From: Streptomyces sp. NRRL F-5122
GTDB lineage: Bacteria; Actinomycetota; Actinomycetes; Streptomycetales; Streptomycetaceae
DNA: 64,000 nucleotides
Assembly (NCBI RefSeq): GCF_001507435.1
Contig: NZ_LMWH01000161.1
Location: 62,001-126,000, forward strand
Direction of reading: 5' to 3'
A model generated the notes under the pieces. That model was not told the origin of the DNA. It searched no databases and was given only the letters and a program-made list of their open reading frames with translations. The translations under genes were made by a program, and so were the position numbers. Shown piece after piece: positions 12,183 to 21,449 of the stretch. Positions within the stretch are counted from its first letter, which is position 1. Each line of letters begins with the position of its first letter.

Positions 12183-13873
12183 TCGGCCTCATTTCCGCCA
12201 CCGCGGCGGGGGCGGTGGCACGGGACCGGCTCGCCGCGGCGTGGCCGGATCGCACGAGGGTGTACGAGGGGCCCGTCGGGGAGGCCGTACGGGCCGCCTT
12301 CGCGGAGTGCGAGCAGCTCGTCTGCTTCCTGGCGACAGGGGCCGTCGTGCGGCTGCTCGCCCCCCTGCTCGGGGACAAGGCCTTCGACCCGGGGGTGGTG
12401 TGCGTCGACGAGGGCGGGCGGTTCGCGGTGTCCCTCGTCGGCGGGCACGCGGGCGGCGCCAATGAACTCGCCCGTGAGGTGGGCGAGTCGCTGGGGGCGG
12501 TCCCGGTGGTGACGACGGCGACGGACTCCGTGGGGCTGCCGGGCCTCGACACGCTGGGGTTCCCGGTGGAGGGCGATGTCGCCGGGGTCTCGCGGGCGCT
12601 GCTGGACGGCGAACCGGTCGCCCTGGAGACGGAGGTGAGCTGGCCGCTGCCCCCGCTGCGGGTCGCCGCCGAGGGCGCGTACACGATCCGCGTCACCGAT
12701 GCGGCCCTCGAGCCGGCCGAGCGGGAGGCCGTGCTGCGGCCGCCGACCCTCGTGGTCGGCGTCGGCGCCTCCAAGGGCTCCCCCGTCGGGGAGATCCTCG
12801 AGCTGATCGAGGGTGCGCTGCGGGAGGCCGGGCTCAGCGCAAGATCGCTCGCCGAACTGGCCACCGTCGACGCCAAGGCGGACGAACCGGGCATCGTCGA
12901 GGCGGCACGGCGGCTCGGGGTGCCCTTGGTGACCTACTCTGCCGCAGTGCTCGCCGAGGTGGACGTGCCCAACCCCTCGGACGCACCGCTGGCCGCCATC
13001 GGCACGCCCTCGGTGGCGGAGGCGGCGGCCCTCGTGCGGGGCGGCGAACTGCTCGTGCCCAAGCGGAAGTCGGCCGCCCGTCCCGCGACGGCGACCTGTG
13101 CCGTCGTCCGCCGTCCCGGGCGCGGCCGACTGGCCGTCGTAGGCCTCGGACCGGGCGCCCGGGACCTGCTGACTCCGCGCGCGAAGCAGGAGTTGCGGCG
13201 CGCGTCGGTCGTCGTCGGCCTCGACCAGTACGTCGACCAGATCCGCGATCTGCTGCGCCCCGGCACCCGGATCCTGGAGTCGGGCCTCGGCGCCGAGGAG
13301 GAACGTGCGCGCACGGCGGTCGCCGAGGCCCGAAAGGGGCATGCCGTCGCGCTGATCGGCAGCGGCGACGCCGGTGTGTACGCGATGGCGTCGCCCGCGC
13401 TGGCCGAGGCGTCCGACGACATCGACGTGGCCGGGGTCCCGGGCGTGACGGCCGCCCTGGCGGCGGGCGCGATCCTCGGCGCCCCGCTGGGCCACGACCA
13501 TGTGTCGATCAGCCTCTCCGACCTGCACACCCCCTGGGAGGTCATCGAGCGCCGGGTACGGGCGGCCGCCGAGTCCGACCTCGTCGTCACCTTCTACAAC
13601 CCGCGCAGCCGGGGCCGCGACTGGCAGCTGCCGAAGGCGCTGGCGATCCTCGGCGCCCACCGGGCACCGTCGACGCCGGTCGGTGTCGTACGGAACGCGT
13701 CACGACCGGACGAGTCCAGCCGTCTGACGACACTGGCCTGCCTCGACCCGGCGACGGTCGACATGATGACGGTCGTGACCGTGGGCAACACGGCGACCCG
13801 TGAGATCGCGGGGCGCATGGTGACGCCGCGTGGCTACCGCTGGCAGGACGACAGGCAGGAGGACGCCCAGTGA
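12179..13873 (+). CDS. cobJ: CbiG-CobJ fusion: cobalt-precorrin-5A hydrolase / precorrin-3B C17-methyltransferase
   Basis: A 564-residue fusion. Residues 1 to about 300 resemble CbiG (N-terminal GLISATAAGAVARDRL, LLGDKAFDPGVVCVDEGG, and VVGVGASKGSPVGEI at the CbiG C-terminal subdomain). CbiG opens the ring lactone and removes the C20 unit in the anaerobic pathway. From about residue 315 the CobJ/CbiH methylase begins (VVGLGPGARDLLTPRA; GSGDAGVYAMASP; FYNPRSRGRDWQLP). The GTG start overlaps the cobL stop; the end overlaps cobH. Having CbiG rather than the oxygenase CobG is evidence for an early-cobalt route. Confidence 0.93.
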   Translation: MIGLISATAAGAVARDRLAAAWPDRTRVYEGPVGEAVRAAFAECEQLVCFLATGAVVRLLAPLLGDKAFDPGVVCVDEGGRFAVSLVGGHAGGANELAREVGESLGAVPVVTTATDSVGLPGLDTLGFPVEGDVAGVSRALLDGEPVALETEVSWPLPPLRVAAEGAYTIRVTDAALEPAEREAVLRPPTLVVGVGASKGSPVGEILELIEGALREAGLSARSLAELATVDAKADEPGIVEAARRLGVPLVTYSAAVLAEVDVPNPSDAPLAAIGTPSVAEAAALVRGGELLVPKRKSAARPATATCAVVRRPGRGRLAVVGLGPGARDLLTPRAKQELRRASVVVGLDQYVDQIRDLLRPGTRILESGLGAEEERARTAVAEARKGHAVALIGSGDAGVYAMASPALAEASDDIDVAGVPGVTAALAAGAILGAPLGHDHVSISLSDLHTPWEVIERRVRAAAESDLVVTFYNPRSRGRDWQLPKALAILGAHRAPSTPVGVVRNASRPDESSRLTTLACLDPATVDMMTVVTVGNTATREIAGRMVTPRGYRWQDDRQEDAQ

Positions 13874-14454
13874 ACCGAGTGGTCCACCCGATCGAGCAGG
13901 AGTCCTTCCGGCGGCTGCGCGCCCGGCTCGACACCTCGCACTACCCGCCGCTGACCCGGGCCGTGGTGGAGCGCGTCATCCACTCCGCGGCCGACCTCGG
14001 CTACGCGGACGACCTCGTGACGGACGAGGGCGACCTGGTGGCGGCGCACACCGCGCTGCACGGCGGCGCGCCGGTGGTCGTGGACGTCGAGATGGTCGCG
14101 GCCGGGATCACCCGCAGGACGACGGTCTGCCGGCTCAAGGACGCGAGGTCCGGCCCCGGGCTGACGCGTTCGGCGCATGCGATCCGGCTCGCGTACGAGG
14201 ACGTCGGCCCCGGAGCGCTCTGGGTGATCGGCTGCGCTCCGACCGCCCTGGAGGAGCTGCTGAAGCTGGACGCCTCGCCCGCGCTCGTGATCGGTCTGCC
14301 CGTCGGCTTCGTGGGCGCCGCCGAATCCAAGGCCGCGCTGCGCGAGAGCGGACTGCCGGCCGTGAGCAACGTGTCCGAGAAGGGCGGTTCCGCGGTCGCC
14401 GCCGCGGCGCTCAACGCCCTGCTGTACCACCCCACTTCGAAGGAGACCCTGTGA
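13870..14454 (+). CDS. cobH: Precorrin-8X methylmutase
   Basis: A 194-residue CobH/CbiC protein that moves the C11 methyl group to C12, producing (cobalt-)hydrogenobyrinate. The conserved catalytic-His region RVIHSAADLGYADDL is near residues 35-50, and the substrate-pocket stretch IGLPVGFVGAAESKAAL lies towards the C-terminus. It is slightly shorter than typical proteins of about 208 residues. It starts at a GTG overlapping cobJ by 4 bases and ends overlapping the cbiX GTG by 4. Confidence 0.94.
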   Translation: MNRVVHPIEQESFRRLRARLDTSHYPPLTRAVVERVIHSAADLGYADDLVTDEGDLVAAHTALHGGAPVVVDVEMVAAGITRRTTVCRLKDARSGPGLTRSAHAIRLAYEDVGPGALWVIGCAPTALEELLKLDASPALVIGLPVGFVGAAESKAALRESGLPAVSNVSEKGGSAVAAAALNALLYHPTSKETL

Positions 14455-15380
14455 CCACCCCGCCGCCCGCCCTGCTCATCGCCGGCCATGGCACCCGGGA
14501 CGAGGCCGGAGCCGAGGCGTTCCGCGCCTTCGTACGGGAGCTGGAGCGCCGTCGCCCCGATCTCCCCGTCGCGGGCGGCTTCATCGAACTGTCGGCGCCG
14601 CCGCTGGGCGAGGCGGTGAGCGGGTTGGTGGAACGCGGCGTCCGCCGTTTCGCCGCGGTACCGCTGATGCTGGTGTCCGCCGGGCACGCGAAGGGGGACA
14701 TCCCGGCGGCCCTGGCCCGGGAGAAGGAGCGGCACCCGGGGATCTCCTACGCCTACGGCCGCCCGCTGGGCCCCCATCCGGCACTGCTGGACGTCCTGGA
14801 GCGGCGCCTCGACGAAGCGCTCGGGGGCACGGCCCGCAGGCCCGCCGACCGGTCCGATGTGACCGTGCTGCTGGTCGGGCGCGGCTCGACGGACCCGGAC
14901 GCCAACGCCGAGGTGCACAAGGCCGCGCGTCTGCTGTGGGAAGGGCGCGGTTACGCCGGGGTCGAGACGGCGTTCGTGTCGCTGGCGGCGCCGGACGTGC
15001 CGAGCGGCCTTGACCGGTGCGCGAAGCTGGGCGCGAGGCGGATCGTCGTCCTGCCCTACTTCCTCTTCACGGGCGTGCTGCCCGACCGGGTGCGCCGTCA
15101 GGCCGAGGGCTGGGCGGAGGCGCATCCGGAGACCGAGGTGCGCACGGCGGACGTCATCGGGCCCGAGCCCGAGCTGCTCGACCTGGTGCTGGAGCGGTAC
15201 GAGGAGGCCGTCAAGGGTGATCTGCGGATGAACTGCGACTCCTGCGTGTACCGGATCGCGCTGCCCGGCTTCGAGGACAAGGTGGGCCTGCCGCAGCAGC
15301 CGCACTTCCACCCGGACGACGACGGCCACCACGGGCACGGCCACCACCACGGCGGACACGCACACTCCCATGCGCACTGA
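14451..15380 (+). CDS. cbiX: Sirohydrochlorin cobaltochelatase-type protein CbiX with His-rich tail
   Basis: A 309-residue, two-lobed class II chelatase. The first lobe has the active-site LLIAGHGTRDEAG; the second begins VTVLLVGRGSTDPDAN, with PYFLFTGVLPDRV later. Such enzymes insert cobalt (or iron) into sirohydrochlorin without ATP. The C-terminus carries a Cys pair (NCDSC, about residue 263) and ends in a tail of about 25 residues with roughly a dozen His, probably a metal reservoir or chaperone segment. It lies in a cluster that also encodes the ATP-dependent CobN chelatase. The GTG start overlaps cobH by 4 bases, and the final 11 bases overlap cobC. Confidence 0.9.
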   Translation: MTTPPPALLIAGHGTRDEAGAEAFRAFVRELERRRPDLPVAGGFIELSAPPLGEAVSGLVERGVRRFAAVPLMLVSAGHAKGDIPAALAREKERHPGISYAYGRPLGPHPALLDVLERRLDEALGGTARRPADRSDVTVLLVGRGSTDPDANAEVHKAARLLWEGRGYAGVETAFVSLAAPDVPSGLDRCAKLGARRIVVLPYFLFTGVLPDRVRRQAEGWAEAHPETEVRTADVIGPEPELLDLVLERYEEAVKGDLRMNCDSCVYRIALPGFEDKVGLPQQPHFHPDDDGHHGHGHHHGGHAHSHAH

Positions 15381-16443
15381 ACACGACGGTGGGCAGCACG
15401 ACCTGCGGCACCACGGGGACGCCGAGGTCCGTGACGGCGGCGCCGCACTGACGGACCTGGCGGTGAACGTCCGCGCGGACACGCCCCCGGCATGGCTGCG
15501 CGATGTCATCGCCGGGTCCCTGGAGGGGCTCGCGGCCTATCCCGACGGGCGGGCCGCCCGTGCGGCCGTGGCGGAACGGCACGGTCTGCCGACCGGACGC
15601 GTGCTGCTCACGGCGGGCGCCGCCGAGGCCTTCGTCCTGCTCGCACGGGCCCTGAGGGCACGTCACCCGGTGGTCGTGCACCCGCAGTTCACCGAGCCCG
15701 AGGCGGCGCTCAGGGACGCCGGGCACGTGGTGGACCGGGTGCTGCTGCGGCAGCGGGACGGCTTCCGCCTCGACCCCGCGCTGGTTCCCGAGGACGCGGA
15801 CCTGGTGGTGATCGGGAACCCCACGAACCCGACCTCGGTGCTGCACCCGGCTGCCCGGATCACCGAACTCGCCCGCCCCGGACGGACCTTGGTGGTCGAC
15901 GAGGCGTTCATGGACGCGGTTCCGGGGGAACGGGAGGCGCTGGCGGGCCGGACGGACGTGCCCGGGCTGGTGGTCCTGCGCAGCCTGACCAAGACCTGGG
16001 GCCTGGCGGGCCTGCGCATAGGCTACGTCCTGGCAGACCCGGGGACGATCGCCGAGCTGGAGCGGGCGCAGCCCCTGTGGCCGGTGTCCACACCCGCGCT
16101 GGTGGCCGCCGAGGCCTGTGTGGCGCCCCGGGCACTCGCGGAGGCCGCGCACGCGGCCCATCGGGTCGCCTCCGACCGGGCCCATCTGGTGGCGGGACTG
16201 CGGGAGTTCGGACCCGACGGGCTGTACGTCGCCGAGCCCGCGGACGGGCCGTTCGTCCTGGTCCGCCTGGAGCAGGCCCCGGCCGTGCGCCGCCATCTGC
16301 GCGACCTCGGCTTCGCGGTGCGACGTGGGGACACCTTCCCGGGACTGGGCAGGGAATGGCTCCGGCTCGCGGTCCGGGACAGAGTGACCGTGAACCGCTT
16401 TCTGCAGGCTCTGGACCGGGCGGTGACGCTGGCGGCGGGGTGA
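15370..16443 (+). CDS. cobC: Aminotransferase class I/II, threonine-phosphate decarboxylase-like (CobC/CobD type)
   Basis: A 357-residue fold-type I PLP enzyme. The Schiff-base lysine is in RSLTKTWGLAG (about K207), the PLP-phosphate/Asn region in VIGNPTNPTSVLHP, and the aspartate in VVDEAFMDAV. In B12 operons this subfamily makes (R)-1-amino-2-propanol O-phosphate from threonine phosphate for the nucleotide-loop linker. The ATG lies 11 bases inside cbiX, so it is the last gene of the operon. A histidinol-phosphate-aminotransferase-like activity cannot be excluded by eye, but position favours the cobalamin role. Confidence 0.86.
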   Translation: MRTEHDGGQHDLRHHGDAEVRDGGAALTDLAVNVRADTPPAWLRDVIAGSLEGLAAYPDGRAARAAVAERHGLPTGRVLLTAGAAEAFVLLARALRARHPVVVHPQFTEPEAALRDAGHVVDRVLLRQRDGFRLDPALVPEDADLVVIGNPTNPTSVLHPAARITELARPGRTLVVDEAFMDAVPGEREALAGRTDVPGLVVLRSLTKTWGLAGLRIGYVLADPGTIAELERAQPLWPVSTPALVAAEACVAPRALAEAAHAAHRVASDRAHLVAGLREFGPDGLYVAEPADGPFVLVRLEQAPAVRRHLRDLGFAVRRGDTFPGLGREWLRLAVRDRVTVNRFLQALDRAVTLAAG

Positions 16444-16495
16444 GCGATCACCGTCCCGCCGGCATCACCGCCCGGCCCTGCTCAGGCGGCAGGCT

Positions 16496-17434
16496 TCAGC
16501 CGCGGCGGCGGCGTGCCACCCCCAGCACACCCGCGCCCGCCACCAGCAGTACGACCGCTCCGCCCACGACATAGGGCGTGGCAGAACTGCCGCCGGTCTC
16601 CGCCAGGTCGGCCTTCGCGGGCGCCGCCTGCGGTTTCACGTCCCCGGCCGGTTCCGTCGCGGGCGCGGCCGTCTCCTCCGGTGCGTCGGACGCGGGGGCC
16701 TGCGACGCCGGGGCGGCGGGGGTCTCGCACGTCGCTCCTCCCAGGATCACGGTGCCCTTCACCTCCGCCACGTTCAGGTTGAGCGGGTTCACGGACACCG
16801 TGAGCACCAGCGCCGACGCCGCCGCCGTCCGGGACGTCGTCCGGGTCGGCGACACCTCCAGCCGCACCTCGCCGACTCCCGGCGCCTTCACCTTCGTCGG
16901 TCCGGCCGCCGACACCGTGACCTTCCGCCCGAGCACGGTCACCGCGCCCAGCACATTGGCCGTGGCGACAGGCCTCTTCCCCACCTCGCACACCGCCTTG
17001 GACGTGACGCCGTCGACCTCGATCAGGGAGAGCATCGGCAGCCCGGGCACATGGACCCGCGCACGGGTGAGGTTCGTGGACGCCTCCGCGCCCGACTCGG
17101 ACACCGTCGCCCGCGCCGTGGCGGCGTCCGCCCGCACCACGTCGAAGGGGCGCCCGCCGGCGACTCCCTTCAGACGGGCCGACAGCGCGGTCTGCTCGGC
17201 GCTCCGCGGCGCCTGCACCTCGTTGAGGGAGACCGCGAGCGGGACGTTCACGGTCTTCTTGAGCAGGGACACGTCCAGTCCGGTCCGCAGCACGACAGCG
17301 CTCGCGCGCCCTTGGTCCTCGGTCGCGCCGGCGGACCCGGCGCCCGCCAGCGCGGCGGGACCGGCGGCCAGTGCGGTGGCCACCGCGACGGTGGCCAGTC
17401 GGCGTGCGGGCATACGGAAGGTGGTGCCGTTCAT
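16496..17434 (-). CDS. Secreted cell-wall protein with LAETG sortase motif (SCO1860-like)
   Basis: A 312-residue protein with a classical signal peptide (residues 1-37, ending AGSAGA) and a sortase sorting signal at the C-terminus: LAETG at residues 277-281, a hydrophobic stretch, then ARRRRG. LAXTG is the motif used by class E sortases of Streptomyces, so the mature protein should be attached to peptidoglycan. The middle is Val/Thr/Ala-rich with no enzyme motif I recognise; a Pro/Ala-rich spacer with two Cys precedes the anchor. The ATG start follows a purine-rich ribosome site. A longer upstream reading frame lacks a signal peptide and was not used. It resembles a S. coelicolor protein I recall as SCO1860; its function is unknown. 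Confidence 0.85.
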   Translation of the reverse strand: MNGTTFRMPARRLATVAVATALAAGPAALAGAGSAGATEDQGRASAVVLRTGLDVSLLKKTVNVPLAVSLNEVQAPRSAEQTALSARLKGVAGGRPFDVVRADAATARATVSESGAEASTNLTRARVHVPGLPMLSLIEVDGVTSKAVCEVGKRPVATANVLGAVTVLGRKVTVSAAGPTKVKAPGVGEVRLEVSPTRTTSRTAAASALVLTVSVNPLNLNVAEVKGTVILGGATCETPAAPASQAPASDAPEETAAPATEPAGDVKPQAAPAKADLAETGGSSATPYVVGGAVVLLVAGAGVLGVARRRRG

Positions 17435-17704
17435 GGTGGTGGGACCCCCCAGAGGAGACAAGCTCGGGACCCGGAAAGAATTTCGTACCGGGAGTGAGCC
17501 GTCAGCAACACCGCGTGACTTCACTCCATCGTGGATCGCTCGCAAGGATCTTCGAAAACGGCGGCACGCCTGTTCCCCCGAGCCACCCCCGCATCCCCCG
17601 CACCGGGGGCGCGACCGGAGCGCGAGGAGATCCCTGGGGTCTGGCGTCCGGATCAGGTCGGCCTGCAGAGACCGCGCCGGTCGGCATGATCCCAACGACA
17701 GGCC

Positions 17705-18796
17705 CTAACCGACCACGCGTCCGTTCAGCACCACCCGCCGCGGCGCCGCGAGCACCCGTACGTCCGCCCGCGGATCGGCCTCGTACACCACGAGGTCCGC
17801 AGCGGCCCCCTCCTCGAGACCGGGCCGGCCGAGCCACCGCCGGGCACCCCACGCCGCCGCCGACAGGGCCTGGACCGGCGGGATCCCGGCGGTCACCAGT
17901 TCCGCCACCTCGCCCGCGACCAGCCCGTGCGGCAGGCCGCCGCCCGCGTCGGTGCGGACGTACACCGGGATGCCGGCGTCGTAGGCGGACCGCACGGTGT
18001 CGTAGCGCCGCTCGTGCAGCCGTCGCATATGCGCCGACCAGCGCGGGAAGCGGGACTCTCCGCCGTCCGCGAGCTTCGGGAAGGTCGCGATGTTCACAAG
18101 GGTGGGCACGATCGCGACACCCCGCTCGGCGAACAGCGGGATCGTCTCCTCGGTCAGGCCCGTCGCGTGCTCGATGCAGTCGATGCCCGACTCGACCAGG
18201 TCGCGCAGCGAGTCCTCGGCGAAGCAGTGCGCGGTGACGCGTGCACCCAGGCGGTGCGCCTCCGCGATCGCCGCCTGCACCGCCTCTCGCGGCCAGCAGG
18301 CGGTCAGGTCCCCGGCCTCCCGGTCGATCCAGTCGCCGACCAGCTTGACCCAGCCGTCCCCGCGCCGCGCCTCCTGGGCCACGTACGCGACCAGGTCCCC
18401 CGGTTCGATCTCCCAGGCGTAGTTGCGGACGTAGCGGCGTGTGCGCGCGATGTGCCGGCCGGCCCGGACGATCTTCGGGAGGTCGTCGCGGTCGTCGATC
18501 CAGCGGGTGTCCGACGGCGAGCCCGCGTCACGGATCAGCAGGGTGCCGGTGTCCCGGTCGGTCAGCGCCTGCTTCTCGGAGACGTCCTCGGGCACCGGGC
18601 CGTGGGCGTCGAGGCCCACATGGCAGTGGGCGTCGACGAGACCGGGCAGCGCCCAGCCCTCGACGGTACGGACGTCACGGGCGCCCTCGGGCCGGTCGTA
18701 GGAGACCCGGCCGCCGACCACCCACACCTCGTCGCGGATCTCCTCGGCCCCGACGAGCACCCGTCCCTTCACGTGCAGCACCGCGTGATCGCTCAT
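17705..18796 (-). CDS. Amidohydrolase family protein
   Basis: A 363-residue metal-dependent hydrolase with the TIM-barrel metal motifs in order: GLVDAHCHVGLD (His57, His59), VTAHCFAEDS, CIEHATGL and the late Asp in VRTDAGGG. The C-terminal GLEEGAAADLVVYEADP is the usual amidohydrolase return to the beta-sandwich. The family covers imidazolonepropionase-like enzymes and prolidases; the substrate is not predictable. It is the last gene of a minus-strand operon 22 bases after an amino-acid ABC ATPase, suggesting an imported amide, imide or cyclic peptide as substrate. An ATG three codons upstream (18805) is an alternative start. Confidence 0.85.
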   Translation of the reverse strand: MSDHAVLHVKGRVLVGAEEIRDEVWVVGGRVSYDRPEGARDVRTVEGWALPGLVDAHCHVGLDAHGPVPEDVSEKQALTDRDTGTLLIRDAGSPSDTRWIDDRDDLPKIVRAGRHIARTRRYVRNYAWEIEPGDLVAYVAQEARRGDGWVKLVGDWIDREAGDLTACWPREAVQAAIAEAHRLGARVTAHCFAEDSLRDLVESGIDCIEHATGLTEETIPLFAERGVAIVPTLVNIATFPKLADGGESRFPRWSAHMRRLHERRYDTVRSAYDAGIPVYVRTDAGGGLPHGLVAGEVAELVTAGIPPVQALSAAAWGARRWLGRPGLEEGAAADLVVYEADPRADVRVLAAPRRVVLNGRVVG

Positions 18797-18818
18797 GTAC
18801 TGCACCTTAGTTCGCCCG

Positions 18819-19613
18819 CTACCCGGCCTTGCCCACCTGGTCGGAGGTCCCCTCCTCCACCTCGGCCATCGCCGGGTCGAGGAGCCGGGAGAGGAAGTGG
18901 CGGGTCCGCTCGTGCCGCGGGGCGCCGATGACCTGGTCCGGCGTGCCCTGCTCGACGACGACTCCGCCGTCCATGAAGACGACCCGGTCGGCGACCTCGC
19001 GCGCGAACGTCATCTCGTGGGTGACCACCATCATGGTCATGCCCTCGTCGGCGAGCATGCGCATCACGGCGAGGACGTCGCCCACCAGCTCGGGGTCGAG
19101 CGCGGAGGTCGGCTCGTCGAAGAGCATCACCTGTGGGCCCATCGCGAGCGCCCGGGCGATGGCGACGCGCTGCTGCTGGCCGCCGGACAGGGCGGAGGGG
19201 TACGCGTCCGCCTTCTCGGAAAGGCCGACGCGCGCCAGGTTCTCAGCCGCGGTCCTGGCGGCCGCCGCCTTGTCCCGCCCGAGGACCCGGCGCTGCGGCA
19301 GGGTGAGGTTCTCGGTCACCGTGAGGTGCGGGAACAGGTTGAACTGCTGGAACACCATGCCGATTCGGCGGCGGACGGCGTCGATGTCCACGTCCGGGTC
19401 GGTCACCTCGGTGCCGCCGACGAACACCTGGCCCCTGCCGGGTTCCTCCAGCAGGTTCACACAGCGCAGCAGGGTCGACTTGCCGGAGCCGGACGGACCG
19501 ATGACACAGACCACCTCGCCCTCGCCGATCTCCAGGTCGATCCCGCGCAGCACCTCGTTGTCGCCGAAGGACTTGTGGAGGTCCCGGATCCGGATCTGTG
19601 CGGAACTGCTCAC
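18819..19613 (-). CDS. Polar amino-acid ABC transporter, ATP-binding protein
   Basis: A 264-residue ATPase of the GlnQ/GluA type. Walker A is GPSGSGKST (residues 39-47), the Q-loop region is [13 protein letters not shown], the signature [15 protein letters not shown], and Walker [14 protein letters not shown]. The switch His is in VVTHEMTFA. It powers uptake together with the permease and lipoprotein encoded just upstream. The GTG start overlaps the permease stop by 4 bases (GTGA). The specific amino acid is not predictable. Confidence 0.93.
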   Translation of the reverse strand: MSSSAQIRIRDLHKSFGDNEVLRGIDLEIGEGEVVCVIGPSGSGKSTLLRCVNLLEEPGRGQVFVGGTEVTDPDVDIDAVRRRIGMVFQQFNLFPHLTVTENLTLPQRRVLGRDKAAAARTAAENLARVGLSEKADAYPSALSGGQQQRVAIARALAMGPQVMLFDEPTSALDPELVGDVLAVMRMLADEGMTMMVVTHEMTFAREVADRVVFMDGGVVVEQGTPDQVIGAPRHERTRHFLSRLLDPAMAEVEEGTSDQVGKAG

Positions 19614-20455
19614 TTGACGGCCTCCCCGGCCTTCGACTCCAGGCGTCGCACGACGAAGCCGAGCGGGATCGTGACCAGCAGGTAGCACAGGCCGGCGACG
19701 AGGATGGGCGTGGAGTTCGCGGTCTGGCTGGCCAGGTCCCGCCCGAACTTCGACAGCTCGCGCTCCTCCAGGGTGACGCCCAGCAGCAGCACCAGCGAGG
19801 AGTCCTTGAACAGCAGTACCAGCTCGTTGGTGAGCGGCGGGAGGATGATCCGGAACGCCTGCGGGACGACGATCGAGATCATGGCCCGGGCGGGCGAGAA
19901 GCCCAGCGAACGGGCCGCCTCCATCTGCCCCTTGGGCACAGCCTGGATACCGGCGCGGAACGTCTCCGCCATGTACGCGGCGCCCACCAGACCGAGCGCG
20001 ATGGCCACCTTGCCGTAGGTTCCGCCGATGATCTCCGTACCGGGGAAGGCCAGGGGCACGGCCACACCGATGAAAACGAAGATCAGCAGGGCGGGCAGGC
20101 CGCGGAAGATCTCGATGTAGATGCCGGCGACCCAGCGGTAGGGACCCACCGAGGACAGCCGCATGAGTGCGAGGACCATGCCGAGGACCAGTCCGACCAC
20201 AAAGCCGGACAGGGTGTAGAGCACGGTGTTCCTGAGCGCCAGTGTGATGACGTCGGGGAACATCTGCCGGGCGATGTCCACCTGCGCGAACTGGTCCTGC
20301 AGCCGCCCCCAGTCCGCCGCGAACGCGAAGGCGATCACGGCGGCCACGAAGACGACGTACTGGACGCCGCGCGACACCCTGCGCCTCTGACGACGTGTCA
20401 GGCCCTTCCTGCGGGGCCGCGCCCCTGCGCCGGCCGGCTCGGTGACCCCGCTCAT
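19610..20455 (-). CDS. Polar amino-acid ABC transporter, permease
   Basis: A 281-residue membrane protein of the HisM/GlnP type with a basic N-terminal cytoplasmic tail and about five membrane segments. The amino-acid-permease signatures [13 protein letters not shown] and [20 protein letters not shown] (coupling EAA loop) are present. Only one permease gene is seen, so it probably forms a homodimer. The ATG overlaps the stop of the binding protein (ATGA), and its own stop overlaps the ATPase start. Confidence 0.92.
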   Translation of the reverse strand: MSGVTEPAGAGARPRRKGLTRRQRRRVSRGVQYVVFVAAVIAFAFAADWGRLQDQFAQVDIARQMFPDVITLALRNTVLYTLSGFVVGLVLGMVLALMRLSSVGPYRWVAGIYIEIFRGLPALLIFVFIGVAVPLAFPGTEIIGGTYGKVAIALGLVGAAYMAETFRAGIQAVPKGQMEAARSLGFSPARAMISIVVPQAFRIILPPLTNELVLLFKDSSLVLLLGVTLEERELSKFGRDLASQTANSTPILVAGLCYLLVTIPLGFVVRRLESKAGEAVK

Positions 20456-21297
20456 GAGGCGGAGGGCGAGGCGACCGACGCGTTGTAGGGGCCTATCCAC
20501 TTCTCGTACAGCTTCTTGTACGTGCCGTCGGCCTTCGCGTCCTTGAGCGCCTTGTCTATGGCGTCGAGGAGCTTGCGGTTGCCCTTCTTCACCGTGAAGC
20601 CGTACTGCTCACCGGTGTTGAGGTTGTCGACCACCTGGAAGGCGTCGGCGTTGGCCTTGTCCTTGAGCCAGCCCTGGACGACCGGGTAGTCGATGACGAC
20701 CGCCTGGACCTGGCCGGTGCGCAGGCCGTTGATCACGGCGTCGGAGGACTCGAAGGAGACCGGGTCGAAGCCCTGCTTCTTGGCATAGTCCTCGCCGGTG
20801 GTCTGCGCCTGGGCACCGAGCTTCCTGCCCTTGGCCTTCACATCGGCGAGCGAGGTGATGCCGCTCTTCTTGTCCACCAGGACGGCCTGGGTGGCGTCGA
20901 AGTACGGGTCGGAGAAGTCGACGTGCTTCTTGCGCTCGTCGGTGATCGTCATACCGGCGGCCGCGACGTCGCACTGCTCGGAGTTGAGGAACGCGCCGGT
21001 CTTGAAGTTCTCGAAGGGCGTGTCGAGGATGTCCTGCTTCACACCGAGGTCCTTGGCGACCAGGTCGATCAGCGAGACGTCGAAGCCCTGCACCTTGCCG
21101 TCGATCTCCGACTGGAAGGGCGGGTACGGCAGATGCGTGCAGGTGGTCAGCCGGCCGGCCTTGGCGAGTTCCACCCCGCCGGCGGCCGTCTTGCTGCCGC
21201 CGTCACCGCTCGAGGTGCAGCCGGCCACGAACACCAAACCGGCCGTCGCGGTGGTGGCGGCCAGGATGCGGGCCCGGCGCCCGAGGAGCGAGTTCAC
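20452..21297 (-). CDS. Amino-acid-binding lipoprotein (family 3 solute-binding protein)
   Basis: A 281-residue extracellular binding protein anchored as a lipoprotein: the lipobox is FVAGC (Cys27) after a hydrophobic signal. Family 3 features follow: [31 protein letters not shown] and [21 protein letters not shown]. It delivers a polar amino acid or amine to the permease next door. I chose the GTG at 21297, because the reading frame upstream has no signal sequence. It is the first gene of the operon and divergent from the aminotransferase at 21450. Confidence 0.91.
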   Translation of the reverse strand: MNSLLGRRARILAATTATAGLVFVAGCTSSGDGGSKTAAGGVELAKAGRLTTCTHLPYPPFQSEIDGKVQGFDVSLIDLVAKDLGVKQDILDTPFENFKTGAFLNSEQCDVAAAGMTITDERKKHVDFSDPYFDATQAVLVDKKSGITSLADVKAKGRKLGAQAQTTGEDYAKKQGFDPVSFESSDAVINGLRTGQVQAVVIDYPVVQGWLKDKANADAFQVVDNLNTGEQYGFTVKKGNRKLLDAIDKALKDAKADGTYKKLYEKWIGPYNASVASPSAS

Positions 21298-21449
21298 GGG
21301 GGACCTCTCTGTGGGGGAGCTATGAGTTCCGATTATAAGGAAAGGTTGGAGCCTCTCAAACCAATCCGATGGTCGAAAGGTCGATTCACCTGAGAATGTG
21401 CCGATAAGTGGCGCATCACACGCCCGGTTACCCTCGAATCGTCGAACCC

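Noticed and set aside
17435..17704. A short gene or riboswitch upstream of the LAETG surface protein
   Set aside because: A frame continues upstream of the chosen start, but its translation is Arg/Cys-rich without similarity and would place about 87 residues before the signal peptide. No recognisable aptamer structure was found.
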